Assembly (NCBI GenBank): GCA_030180135.1
Contig: CM058235.1
Span: 16,392,720 to 16,456,719, forward strand
DNA from: Orychophragmus violaceus
Lineage: Eukaryota > Streptophyta > Magnoliopsida > Brassicales > Brassicaceae
Reading direction: 5' to 3'
Length of the DNA: 64,000 nucleotides
In this document: piece by piece, positions 43,531 to 55,271 of the stretch
Position numbering within the stretch: the stretch's first letter is position 1
How the letters are laid out: the number at the start of each line of letters is the position of its first letter
Position numbers and translations under genes: made by a program
Notes under the pieces: model-generated
What the model saw: only the letters and a program-made list of their open reading frames with translations
The model's database searches: none
What the model was told of the DNA's origin: nothing

Positions 43531-43730
43531 CCTTACAGATATCTTAGCCTTCTTGGTTGCTTCCGCGAAAGGTGTCGACCAACACTAAGTTGGTGTCGAC
43601 CGACACTAAGTTCTCTTGGTCGTTGTTTCCCTGCAGAAACAAGAAAAGCGCGAAAAAGAGATTAGTAACAAAGAAAAGAAAACACTTAAACTAAATTCTA
43701 ATACAAAATCTATCGGCGAACTTAAAGAGT

Positions 43731-43747
43731 CCCCGGCAACGACGCCA
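43731..43747 (-). other. Primer-binding site of the tRNA-Asp type
   Basis: On the minus strand TGGCGTCGTTGCCGGGG, one mismatch from the complement of the tRNA-Asp 3' end (TGGCGCCGTTGCCGGGG), six bases inside the LTR. Confidence 0.8.
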
Positions 43748-43753
43748 AAAACT

Positions 43754-44919
43754 TGATAGGTGTAAAGTTTTATCCTTATTCTACTGCACGTGCACAGTTA
43801 TGCTATTGTAGTATAAAGGGTATCGAATCCCACAGAGACTCTAGTTTCACACGATAGATTGTGAGTAATCGAATTAAGCTAAGCGAAGCAGATTGTAAGC
43901 ACTAATCAAGCAATTAATTTAAAGAGAGGTGTAAGCAATTAACGAAGGCGTCAGGTTTCGGGAGGTTCTCAGGATATCATGAAATCAGATAACAGATAAT
44001 CAGATTCAATCTATTAGTGTTCTTGAACTAGAATCACAAAAGTAAAACTATCCAACTCTCGCTGCGATAATTATCTATGTCTAACAACCTAGCAGACCAA
44101 CTCTCGTTGCGAATCCTAGAGTTCTAAACATGCATTAATTCCAAGTTCGTTTGTTCATAACTTCTCTAGACCAAATCTCTTTGCGAATAGATAAGTTGCT
44201 CACATTAAGTTTATTCAGATTATGACTCACACTCTCGCACTATTACCAATTATCTCAGATCTAAACTCTAGGTGATCAGTCTATAATTCAGTATTAAGCA
44301 CAACTTAGGTAAAGAACTAGATAATGAATCCAAATCAATTAGTTATTCTAACATTCCTTCAAATCCCTAATGAGAATTCCCTAACCTAACAAGAGATCTA
44401 CTCAGACATATCAATCATCACAAAAGACATAATCAGAATAGAAATCATATATAAATCCAAAAGAGTAAGAACATGGGTTCGAAATCTCTTCTCTCTCGAG
44501 CAAAAGACCAGCCCCAAATCTCCTAATCTCTGATAAAAGAAAGCTTAGCCCAAACAATGGCTGAAAAACCTAATTAATAGTGTAAAACACGATTTGAGTC
44601 TTTTCTGTAAATATGAGAAACTTATGGGTAAATATTGCAAATCTCCAAAAGCTGTATTTTTGACGCACGGGAATTTCGTCTTGTAGTGGTGTCGACCGAC
44701 ACCAAATTGGTGTTGACCGACACCAAGTGCAGACGCGCCCAGTGAACTCTGTGTAATCCAAGTATGCTGCAGAATCCCTCCAAAAGCTCCCAGAATCTCC
44801 AGATAAGCTCCAACGTACCTAAACATGCAAAGGACCCTAAAGACTCCAAATACAAGGTTAAAGACTCAATATATACACTTATATCATGGTTGAAAACCTG
44901 TAAAAAACATGATATATCA
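43754..44919 (-). repeat. LTR (upstream) of the Athila-like element
   Basis: 1166 bp, with two dyads at 44690-44725. Confidence 0.9.
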
Positions 44920-44924
44920 GTCCT

Positions 44925-46297
44925 CTTTCGGAGAAGGAAAATCTTGCGATCTCAATGGTTCAATCGTTTCGTCCAGCATCGGGTCCTCCGTGATTTGCTC
45001 GTCCGTCTGTGTAATTTTAGGTTCTTCTTGTGGAGGTATGTCATCCAGAAGGTCATCGTCGTCCATCCAGTTATCATCACCCTTGGCCAGTTCGTCGTCG
45101 ATCATCAGCAAGTCATCACCCACCTCAAATTTTTCCCAATCAAAGTCCAGATCGTCCCCAGTCTTCTCCTTCCCGGTATCGATTTGTTCATCGGACTGGG
45201 GTAATCACCACTCCTTCTGTTTGCATCAAAGCTTCTTGGAGCTCTTTCTCCTCCTCTTCAATGGTGATCTCATACCAGGATTTCTTTTTTTCTTGAACTG
45301 GGACTATACCGAGTCAATTGTGGGCGGAGCAAAGTGGTTAATGGAGTTGGTTTCACCCTGGTCAGTAGGGTTTGCAATTACAGGGGAGGGCACTAAGGGA
45401 TTCGTCCCCGAGATATTTCCGGGAACAACCTCATCAAACTTCATACTTTTTTTGGCCGAGCTTCCCGAGTCTGAGACTTCTCCATGGTAAGAATCGATTC
45501 ATTTCATGTCATGTTGAGATTTCTTGTCTAAGTTTAGATGGAAAGGTCGTTTATGGGCATGATCTGGGGAGCTTCTAAGTTGTTTTGCTCTTTGTTTTTC
45601 AGTAGGAGCATGCGGTAAGGCCTGTTGAGCTTTAGTTTCATTGCTGGAAGGAATTGTCTGAGTAGACTCACGATAATCTCTAGCTAGTTTTTGTTCGTCT
45701 CTGGTTTCTTTCCTTTCTTTCAAGGAGCTTTCCCGACATTTCGTAGCAGCAAATGATTCTTAATATCGCCTCTTACGGTCTGCCAGTGGTGAGATTTTGG
45801 AGGATTCACCATTGTGATAATTGCTTCCAAATCTAGGTGGGAACCTTGGCTCAGTTCTGCGGTCTTGTCTTGCTTCCAATCGCCTCCAGACACTGTCTCG
45901 GCTTTGACCATATCTAGATATGTCTCTGTTGTAGTGCTCCCGAGGTTCATCTCCATGTCTGTTATGGTATGGTTCCACCCTTTTTCCATAGTTCTCTCTG
46001 TAATTTCTTTGCTTACGAATGTCTAGATCTTCATCATGTCTTCTCGAGCGAGAGAGGGTTAGAGGTTTGCTTGTGTGTTTGCTCTCAGAGGGATCCTCTG
46101 TTTCACTGAATTGCAGCTTTTGACTGTTTTTGAGAAATCATGTGTGATCTCTAGCAGCTTCCCTATGGTTCATCTTCTCCTTTCTTTGTTCAGGAGTTAA
46201 AAGAGGGCAAAAGCTTTCGTCATGAGAAAGGCGACCAAGGTGAAACACCACCGGTGGAGTTTGTCGTACTTCATAGAAACTTTCACCACATCTCCAG
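44925..46297 (-). pseudogene. LINE ORF1 middle and C-terminal part
   Basis: Begins after the Copia element with a diverged CCHC region (KLHRWCF, then a His and Cys in another frame), followed by a charged Arg/Glu/Ser-rich stretch (VEPYHNRHGDEPREHYNR in the 45980-45760 frame) and an acidic tail (NWMDDDDLLDD, 45123-44925). ORF1 proteins of plant LINEs bind the element RNA. Several stops and frameshifts are present. Confidence 0.75.
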
Positions 46298-47029
46298 TGT
46301 TGGGAATCCGAGCCAATTCTACAGATTCAGAATTCTCGCGAGTTCCCGATAGCCTAGGATCTAGGGTCTAGTTAATTGAATCATGGATCTCACCTCGTGA
46401 TTACCTGGTGTTTGGCAGCGGAAGACTGATCAGGTAGCACGAGATCTATTGCGCCTCAAATGCTGCGCCTCTATCGTAGTCCACACGCACACAAGCTGGA
46501 ATCCGCCAGGTTGCTAGCGCCGGTGCTCGGATCTCTTTGGGACCTTAGTTTCTAGAGGAAGAGCTTCTGTTTCTGTCAAGAAAACTCTCTGGGACGGCTC
46601 TCGTTATTATGGGTCGAAAATAATAAGATCACTTATATATCGACTCTCTCATAAACCGAAACATCAGTTTCGATTTCGCCACTGTGTCGACCGACACATC
46701 CATTGGTGTCGATCGACACAAGTCTTGTATCGACCGACGCACCTAATGGTGTCGATCGATACACCTCTTTGAAACTCAATTCGATGCGTATCTAATACAC
46801 ATCGATCAGACCATCTACCAATGATCTATCCCATGCAGAGTATATCCAACTTGCTTAGGTGTGTGACCCTGTAGGTTCACACGATACTGGAAATGAGTTA
46901 CAACTCATTTGTCATAAGCGGTTTCTAGCAAAACGTTATGACTACCCAGTACCACATGAATTGTCCGATCTCGACAATACAACTATCTCTAGAGTTCGTA
47001 CAATGTGATTTCAGGACATAATCCCAACA
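46298..47029 (-). repeat. LTR (downstream) of Copia 2
   Basis: 732 bp. Holds four consecutive dyads at 46683-46766 at a pitch of 21-22 bp. Confidence 0.92.
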
Positions 47030-50000
47030 ATCTCCCACTTGTACTGGAATCACCAATTCCTATAATCCCTTCGTCTCTATATCTCGATATGGCATAAGGC
47101 AAGAGACTGTGTCATCCTTATTATAGCCAACATCATGTTCATCGAACTTCTGATCTATACTGATAAACAAACGACTAACAATCACCTCGTTTGAGCACGG
47201 CCATGCATTTTTTCAGTATCAAATCTTCGATGGGCCCTGAGATATTTATCTCCTGATATTCAGGAGGGACAAATTCCATCTTGTTCCATCCCTGTTTCTA
47301 TACATACTTCATGATACGTCGAAACAATGCCGTTATAGCCGCCAGTTACGGAACGACGTTTGACAAGGTCAAAGCGCACCAATTCATATGCTAGAAAGCA
47401 TGATTAACTCATGTCTAAGGACCATACTCTATAGTCGTAATGAGAACCTCCCATGACACTTATATATAACTATCCTGTGGAGTTCTCATTAAGCGGGTCA
47501 TGTCCGATCATATGTTCACCAACATATATCTATGTGACTGACTGTGATAATCATATCATTGACTCCATGAAACTTAGTCCAACAGTCACCTCACATGCTA
47601 GTCTGCGCGGTTGTTAGTGTCCCATTTTAACAACCTTGACTAGGGACAATCATAATTTATGTCATCTTTTACTTATAGGGTTTCATGATCAAGTCTTCAA
47701 CTTGATGACCTATAAGATGACCATAAAGTACTTTGGGACCATTATTTAATTATCCAATAATTAAATAATACTGATGTCAGTTTTAACTTACAATATAACT
47801 AAAATAACTCCCACTAGAATCAAGATCATCTTCTCAGATATCTTACACCTACAGCAACAGAATAAATTCCGTGCTTAGGTTGTGGGAGAGAGTGCGGTGC
47901 TATTGATTGAAACAATTTCAACAAATTACACCGCCATTCAGACAAAAGCACTATTCTACGGTCTACTGCTTGGAGCCTTTCCAACAGTTAGCACCGCTAT
48001 TCAGACAAAGAGACATAACCAGGTGGGAACCGGGAATCGTCTTTGTCCGACTAACTACTTTCAACTGGTTCGTCACTTTATCAGTTCACCACGAACCTAT
48101 CCTTAGTGTTTTTCAAGACTTGGGATATTTCTGGTAACTGTTTAGTGACTATCATCGGAATAGATTGGTATATTCTCGTCATGCTTAAGTTGCATCTAGA
48201 CGAGCGCAAAATATGGCATTCATGATGGATTCTGTTGCATCAGCATAAGCAATCACATTCATTAATAATAGTTCAGACAGTGTTCAAAACACTTCATCTT
48301 GCTAATATTGTTACTAGCTCAGCCAGTGTCCAAGACACTTCATCTTGCTTAGATTTATTGCCATAAGACCTTTGGTATGAAGCCATTCTTGGAATCAAGC
48401 ACATCAGAACTGTCCAGTACCTTATCAACATAAGGATTTTGACACGATCCAATTAGCTTACTCAATCTATATCAATAGATTCTTATTCCAAGAATTCACT
48501 CGGCTACTCCCATGTCTTTTGTTTAAATTTGACTTTCGACCCAAATCTTAACAAGACTTTAGCGTCGGAACGTCGTTCATGAGATTCAAGTATGTTATCT
48601 ACATACTGTGTGAGAATTGCCATTACGCTCCCACTAGTCTTATTGTAAACGCATGGTTTCTTTTCTTTCTGATCAAGTCAAAACCTTTGACCAATTTATC
48701 AGAATGTTGATTTCAACTCCAAGATGTTTGCTTCAATCCAGAAATGGATCGGTGAAGCTAACATGCATACCCAACCAATTTTCGGAGTTGGGGCTCACCA
48801 TCGCTTCTTAGAATTTCGCATGTTCGTCACTTTTCAATGATCAACAGATCACGACAATTGGTTACGAGAAATCACTCTCGAGTTAGTGACGGATCCTTTC
48901 GGATCTGCGAATTTCAGGCTCCACAGTTGCAGATCCTACAGTACTTTGTAGATCTCACCGCTACTCTCCCTTAACAGGTTGAACAGCTTACTGTGTTTAT
49001 CGAATTTCTTCGATGTGTACTTTTATTCCCACTGTTCCTTTTGAAAGTATCACCTTTCTTAAAAGACACAGTTCTGGGCAACAAAAGTACTAAGCCTTGG
49101 TTTCCTCAGGACAACCAGCGAGGTAGAACTTATCAGATATAGATTCAAGTTCGTTTGTTGACTACTGTCTTACACAAACTTTGCAATCCCAATTAATCAG
49201 AAAAACAGATTTGGAAATCACCCAGTCCACATCCAATGTGGTGTTTTTCACTGATTCTGATAGAAACCTTTTAGCGTAAACATAGACATTTCAGAACGTA
49301 TTCTTAAATGGTTATGGAAGATTCATGTGATTCATCATTAATTGAATCATATCTCATAAGATCTGATTCATTCTTTCAGATGATCACTCAATTCTTGACT
49401 CTAGTATTTTCCTCCGCGATTCAATCGAGGATCTCAATACTTCTGTTAGATTGGTTCTACACTTCATCTTGGAACTCCCTTAAGGGATTCCAGCTTGTGT
49501 CTCATCAAATGAATACATCCATGCTTATTGATGCCATCAATAAGGTAATGAAGTACAGAATATTTCCTTTGACAATAATGCTAGTTGGGCCGCATACATC
49601 AGTATGTGTAGGGCCCAATAAGCCTCTGACCCGTTTTCTTTTAGCTCTGCTAAATGGGCCTTAGTCATTTTGGTCTAGTGAACAGAATTCATATCTCAAA
49701 TGATTAACAATCGAATGAGTCCAAAACTATGGAATTACTGAATCCGCTTCACACTTGTGGTTAAACGACTAAACCAAAGAAAAATCGAGTTCGAGTCATC
49801 AGACTTAAACCGTTTGGTATTTATGTTATATTCTAACTCTTGTTGGTTTGAGATACAAAACCCATTCCAAACGGGGTGCTACCATTAAATATTTCATTAA
49901 GATCAAAAGGACAAAACTTGTCTTTTATCAGAATGAAAAACATCCAAATTCTCAAAAGAAAATGAAAGACATTTTGCATATAGCAAGTACATGGTGGCAA

Positions 50001-50114
50001 TTAATTTCAAAAACCAAGTAGGAAAGGCTCCTACAAGTGGAGAATCTCTACGGCTCATGGAGCAACCATTGCTTCAACCAGACACGCAGTTCCACTTGTT
50101 CTTTCTTCAACGTT
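47030..50114 (-). pseudogene. Decayed Copia pol (element 2)
   Basis: Collinear with 9231-12412 of Copia 1 and equally broken. Scraps of integrase and RT can be aligned with it, but no long frame remains. Confidence 0.7.
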
Positions 50115-51029
50115 CTACTGTCGCTTAGGTCCTGCATATTTCAAAAATATCAGTACTGCAACAAGTATCCAATACTTATGTAGAACTTGAATTAATAACA
50201 CAATACCTGAAGAAGAAGTACCATACATCTTCTCCATCTCTTGTGAATCTTCCAAGAATTTTATGCAATCTCTCTTCCAATGCCCCGCCTCTCTGCAGTA
50301 GAAGCACTTACTAACACCAGATGGACTTGACTTGGGCTTAAAAGATGACACATGCTTATCCTGATTCCAAATCTGGACGGCCTTGCCTTCACCCTTGTCT
50401 ATAAAAGATTTCTCAAATCTTTTACCCCTTTTGATGTTTTGCTCTGCTGTCTTGAGCATGCTATGCAGCTCAGTCAACGTCTTCGTCAAGCCTTTCTTGA
50501 TATAGTTCTTAACGAACTTGTCATAGCTTGATGGCAGTGACTGCAGAATGATGTCAGTGGCCAACTCTAAGCTGACAGGACATCCCAGTCTCCCCAGGTT
50601 ATCAATGTAACCCATCAGTTTAATGACATGAGGACTTACTGGAGCATCCTCTGGTAGCTTGTACTTAGTTAGAGACTTCACCATCTGGAATCTCTCAACT
50701 CGTGCCAGATCTTGAAACTTGAGTTTCAGGCTGGTGATCATCTCTATTGGCGACTCCATGTTCTCATACTGATTCTTCAAGTCTGAGTCCATGGAAGCCA
50801 ACATCAGACCACGCACATCTACCACATCAGTATAATGTTTATTCCAAGCATTATACACTGCATGCGAGCGATTGGTCCCAAGCTTTTCTGGAAGAGCTTT
50901 CTCAAGGACATAGTCCTTGCTCTCCTGCTTGAGAATGAATCTCAGATTCCGATACCAATCAAGGAAGTTGGATCCATTTAACTTGTCCTTCTCAAGGACG
51001 GATCGCAACGAGAAAGTAGTCATAGACAT
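50115..51029 (-). CDS. Copia gag polyprotein (element 2)
   Basis: 304 residues, collinear with the gag of Copia 1 and about 80% identical. The core has LNGSNFLDWYRNLR and ILQSLPSSYDKF. The zinc knuckle is C242-x2-C245-x4-H250-x4-C255, as in Copia 1. The end is again frameshifted out of the protease at the same place, suggesting that the shift predates the split of the two subfamilies or is tolerated as a gag stop. The protein would form the particle core and bind RNA. Confidence 0.82.
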   Translation of the reverse strand: MSMTTFSLRSVLEKDKLNGSNFLDWYRNLRFILKQESKDYVLEKALPEKLGTNRSHAVYNAWNKHYTDVVDVRGLMLASMDSDLKNQYENMESPIEMITSLKLKFQDLARVERFQMVKSLTKYKLPEDAPVSPHVIKLMGYIDNLGRLGCPVSLELATDIILQSLPSSYDKFVKNYIKKGLTKTLTELHSMLKTAEQNIKRGKRFEKSFIDKGEGKAVQIWNQDKHVSSFKPKSSPSGVSKCFYCREAGHWKRDCIKFLEDSQEMEKMYGTSSSGIVLLIQVLHKYWILVAVLIFLKYAGPKRQ

Positions 51030-51749
51030 AAGCTGAAATCCAAGAAAAACAAAGATTTAGTTATGCATATGATGAGAAATCTTATCAAATAAGAAAACTC
51101 GCATTATATTCAAACAATGTTTCCTCTATGAACATAATGATCCAAGATCCATACTTCACCAAAATGTGAGTGGGCGACTCGCCATTACCCAAACTTTAGT
51201 TATCTAGGTAAGCAAATTATTGCTAATTGCACTCAGTACAACTCTTGGTTGTGGATGAGACAAACTATGTCTAATCCACTCTGATGTCTCTGGGCCCAGA
51301 ACTTCCGATAGCCCAGTCAAGTAAACCAATCTCTTTAGTCTTGTGATCATTGACAGTTGCACTGCAAGTCTGTCAATGAGCACCTGCCTTACCCATGCAG
51401 CAGTGGATACCAAGGACTCCAAGACTATCCAACAAATGACACGAGTTTTGACAGTAGGCAAGATTGGGCAAGACATCAATGTTACTTGATATTTAGTTGA
51501 GGAAACTGAACTCAAAAGTTTAGCAAATCAATTTCTTAGGTCATGTAATTGTTGATGTTTAGCACTGCATGTTCATCAACTCTACTACCTGCCTTACTCA
51601 CGTAATTGTGGACACCAAGCTCTTGGCTAGATATCACACAACTAAATGAGTCTTGACAGTTGACCATATTGAAGCTAATCTTCGATCAATGTTTAAGTCT
51701 AGTTTGGTTTCTGCAAATTCAAGGTTCAATAACCAGAATTTCGAATACT

Positions 51750-52440
51750 GTGTCGATCAACGCAGACTATGTCTGTCGATCGACACTACCAAACAAAACC
51801 GGACTTCAATAACCGGTTAATTCAATTAACCCGGTTTATTGAACCAGTCATGTCGATCGACACAACCCATGTGTGACGTTCGACATAGACCTAAACCGAA
51901 GATAGTTTTGATAACCGGTCCAATCCAATTGAACCGACTTATCTGATCAAACTGATCTTAACCAATCGGTTTATACTAATTGGTATCATCAGTTCAATCC
52001 AATTGAACCAATCCATCCAATTTAAACCGTTTAAACCAGTTTCAACTGATTGCGATAACCGGTCCAATTCAATTGAACCGTGTTATCCAATCAAACTGAT
52101 TTAACCCACCGGTTCATGCTAATTGAGATAATCAGTTCAATCCAATTGAACCAATTTATCCAATTTAAACCGATCAATTCGGACTTAACCAAGCATGATA
52201 ATTGGTCCAATCCAATTGAACCGATTAACCATTCGCTTGGTCTGTGTCGACCGACACTAGACTGTGTCGATCGATACGTGACCGAATCTGCTCTGTGTCG
52301 ACCGACATTCAACCTGTGTCGATCGACACAGAAGGCTTTCAGTTTTTCTACGCGAAAAACCCTAGCCGCCGAATCTGTCGTTTTCGCTGTTCTGTGTCGA
52401 CCGACACACCCAGTGTGTCGATCGACACCATGCGAAAACA
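51750..52440. repeat. Copia 2 leader: five 70-73-bp repeats and dyad pairs
   Basis: Tandem units start at 51910, 51983, 52054, 52127 and 52197 and alternate between two types, GATAACCGGTCC and (G)ATnATCAGTTC, each followed by CAATCCAATTGAACC. Dyad pairs lie near 51752-51787, 52244-52277, 52292-52326 and 52394-52428. Confidence 0.82.
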
Positions 52441-52568
52441 CAGACTCGTTTCTGATCGAACACGATCTAACCTGTTCTAACCAAACAACCTAGTTTGCGA
52501 ATCTAAATCATCAAATTCGATTTAAACAGGTTTGATTCAATGATAAAACCCTAAGGCTCTGATACCAC

Positions 52569-53300
52569 TGTTGGGAATCCGAGCCAATTCTACAGATTCG
52601 GAATTCTCGCGAGTTCCCGATAGCCTAGGATCTAGGGTCTAGTTAATTGAATCATGGATCTCACCTCGTGATTACCTGGTGTTTGGCAGCGGAAGACTGA
52701 TCAGGTAGCACGAGATCTATTGCGTCTCAAATGCTGCGCCTCTATCGTAGTCCACACGCACACAAGCTGGAATCCGCCGGGTTGCTAGCGCCGGTGCTCG
52801 GATCTCTTTGGGACCTTAGTTTCTAGAGGAAGAGCTTATGTTTCTGTCAAGAAAACTCTCTGGGACGACTCTCGTTATTATGGGTCGAAAATAATAAGAT
52901 CACTTATATATCGACTCTCTCATAAACCGAAACATCAGTTTCGATTTCGCCAATGTGTCGACCGACACATCCATTGGTGTCGATCGACACAAGTCTTGTA
53001 TCGACCGACGCACCTAATGGTGTCGATCGATACACCTCTTTGAAACTCAATTCGATGTGTATCTAATACACATCGATCAGACCATCTACCAATGATCTAT
53101 CCCATGCAGAGTATATCCAACTTGCTTAGGTGTGTGACCCTGTAGGTTCACACGATACTGGAAATGAGTTACAACTCATTTGTCATAAGCGGTTTCTAGC
53201 AAAACGTTATGACTACCCAGTACCACATGAATTGTCCGATCTCGACAATACAACTATCTTTAGAGTTCGTACAATGTGATTTCAGGACATAATCCCAACA
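52569..53300 (-). repeat. LTR (upstream) of Copia 2
   Basis: 732 bp, with the same four-dyad block at 52954-53037. Confidence 0.92.
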
Positions 53301-53854
53301 TCCGGTAGGTAGTTTTGCTTTCAGCTCCAATTTAAGAGGTTCATCCCCATTTAAAGTAACTTGCATTTTTGCAGACTTTGTATCAACTTTCTTCACTTCT
53401 CCAAGGGGTCTTCCCAAAGCTCTGAAGATCTGCTCCATCCAGAAGTGTGTGGGGATTCCTGAGACCACAATCCAGAAAGTGATAGTGTTTGGGAAGTCTT
53501 CATGAACATGTGGAACCCATCTCTTAAGAGCAAAAGACCATTTGTTGAACTGACATGGTCTTTTGTTAAGGACCTTCTGAAGATCAGCTTCAGAATCAAA
53601 ATCAAGCTGGAATCTCGAGTTTCCAAGGTCTATGCCACGCACATGCCCTTCCACATCCCAGATGTTAGGTCTCGAAATGAAAGAAATAAGGGCTTCGGTG
53701 CTCCTACCCTCTCTGTTGAACATTCTTCCCACATGCTCCGATTGTAACATTGAATAAGGCTCGAGTTGTCCACATCTGGTAAGATGACAATGTCTTCATC
53801 ATCTTCAGAGTTCATTGTTCTCTTTCCGTTGTTGTTGCTGTTTGAGTGAGCCAT
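53301..53854 (-). pseudogene. LINE ORF1 N-terminus, DUF4283 domain
   Basis: The start at 53854 (MAHSNSNNNGKR) is followed by an acidic segment, a frameshift near 53750, and the DUF4283 domain (GRSTEALISFI, IDLGNSRFQLDFDSEADLQK, PNTITFWIVVSGIPTHFW). This domain is typical of plant LINE ORF1 and precedes a zinc knuckle, here displaced to 46297 by the Copia insertion. Confidence 0.85.
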
Positions 53855-54527
53855 TGTGATGTTGGTTGGTTGTAAGCGAGAAGAAACGAAGAGAAAACAG
53901 AGCAAGTAAGATAAGAATAGATGCTTGAGAGTTGAGAGTTCTTAGCACACACTAGAGAGCTGTAGCGGCTTACTCAGTTTTAACCACATCCACAAGGGAG
54001 AAAAAAAAGTACTAGGCTCCAAACTTCATAGGCCTGGGCAGCTTCTAAGGTGTAGTAGTTTTAGGATGGGACAAGTCAAAAAGGGAGGTTGTTGTCAATA
54101 GGAACCGGCGGAGGGCAGCAGGGCGCGTCTGAGACGTTTGGCTCGAGGACACAGGTTGAGTTTAGCATGAAAGCAGAAAAAGCAGTATCTATGGAGATGT
54201 TGATTTGGACCTGATATATTCTCACAATGGAGAAGGTCAGGGTAGTAGGAAGCGCGAGTGGTGGTATTCTTTTGAAAAACACGATCATTTTAGGTAATAA
54301 CCGGTTAGGAATGTAAAACAGAAGAAGGGAAAACAAGGTGGTTGAGTCCCACCTTGGGAGATGTGTCTGAGAGTGTTTTCATGTGGCTTTTGCAAGCTAT
54401 AGTTCTTTATAGTTCTCAACTGTTTATTCACGGGCTTCTTCGCATTTCTTGGAACCTTATGTGTTACTTTTTTATCGCCACAGTTTTGTGTCTCAGTTGT
54501 TTTTTTTTTTTTTGGGTTTGCTATTTT
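53855..54527 (-). other. LINE 5' untranslated region
   Basis: About 670 bp between the right target duplication and ORF1. It includes a 15-base A run on the minus strand near 54500. No frame is supported. Confidence 0.55.
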
Positions 54528-54621
54528 ATAATCTGATTTATTAGAAACACACATAACAAAATAAGAAAACAGAAGAAACATAGCTAAAATTTACAGAAGA
54601 AAACCTGAATCAATGGGGTAA

Positions 54622-55271
54622 TGTGGATCCTAAAATCCACACTCAAGGATTTAGAATGATTTTGTGTTTAAGGAAAGATGAGCTAGAATCTCAATGAACC
54701 AACAATATAAATAAAGACTTGAATCGACGAATTGGATTTGTATTGAATGAATAATGAGCTTACAAGAAGAAAGTAGCTAAAATATAGGTGTAGCTAGGTC
54801 AAAATCGGATGCCTTGATGAATGAAGAAGGAGATCCTTTTATAGATCTGTTTCTGCAACTAACTTCCGCAGTTCCCGGCCGCAAGCTCCACGTACTCCGC
54901 GATTTGGGGGATTTTGGAGACCTGATCCACTCTGTGCACGTGCTAACTGATTCCGGAGAATGCGGGATCCGTTACGACTTAGTCTTGCCTTCGGTCTTCG
55001 GCTTGGAGTCAGAGTGTAGAGCTCGTTAACCGGAGCTATAGAGACGGAGTGTAGAGCTCGTTATCCGGAGCTGTAGAACCGGAGTGTAGAGCTCGTTATC
55101 CGGAGCTGTAGAGCCGGAATGTAGAGCTCGATGTGTGCAACTCGATGTTAGCTACAGGTGCAGAGCTTGATGTTACGGAAACAGATAGAAAACCTTCCTT
55201 TTGGGCGATTAACGTTGGACAACATTTTGACTTTCGTTGACTGGATTTAAGTGTTAAATCCGACCCAAACA
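54622..55271 (-). repeat. LTR (downstream) of the gag-only Ty3 element
   Basis: 650 bp. Contains three 35-bp tandem units (55013-55117) of the type AGTGTAGAGCTCGTTATCCG plus GAGCTGTAGA.., with a partial fourth. Confidence 0.92.

Larger units (their letters stand above)
39620..44919 (-). mobile_element. Athila-like gag-only Ty3 element
   Basis: LTRs 39620-40763 and 43754-44919, TG...CA ends, perfect duplication GTCCT (39615-39619 and 44920-44924). A primer site complementary to tRNA-Asp adjoins the right LTR and GTGTGGGGGAGT on the minus strand adjoins the left, so it reads leftwards. LTRs differ by roughly 3-4% by eye plus a 21-bp indel. Only a gag-type region is coding. It sits in LINE ORF1. 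Confidence 0.9.
46298..53300 (-). mobile_element. Degenerate Ty1/Copia retrotransposon 2
   Basis: Two 732-bp LTRs with TG...CA ends and target duplications TCCAG (46293-46297) and TCCGG (53301-53305), one mismatch. The tRNA-Met primer site (52555-52567) and purine tract give minus orientation. LTR divergence is about 1.1% (eight substitutions seen). Related to Copia 1 throughout but a separate insertion and subfamily. Gag is open, pol decayed. It splits LINE ORF1. Confidence 0.92.
34538..54527 (-). mobile_element. Full-length L1-type LINE, host of three insertions
   Basis: Flanked by ATAATCTGATT at 34527-34537 and 54528-54538. The T run at the left end is the poly(A) tail of the minus-strand element. 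Subtracting the hAT MITE, the Athila-like element, the Copia element and their duplications leaves about 7.1 kb, right for a complete plant LINE with ORF1 (DUF4283 and zinc knuckle) and ORF2 (endonuclease, RT, zf-RVT, RNase H). Several frameshifts and stops make it inactive. Confidence 0.88.

Noticed and set aside
51750..52440. Regularly spaced palindromes read as a CRISPR array
   Set aside because: Plant nuclear DNA; the spacers are only about 7 bp, the repeats are themselves palindromes, and no cas genes are present.
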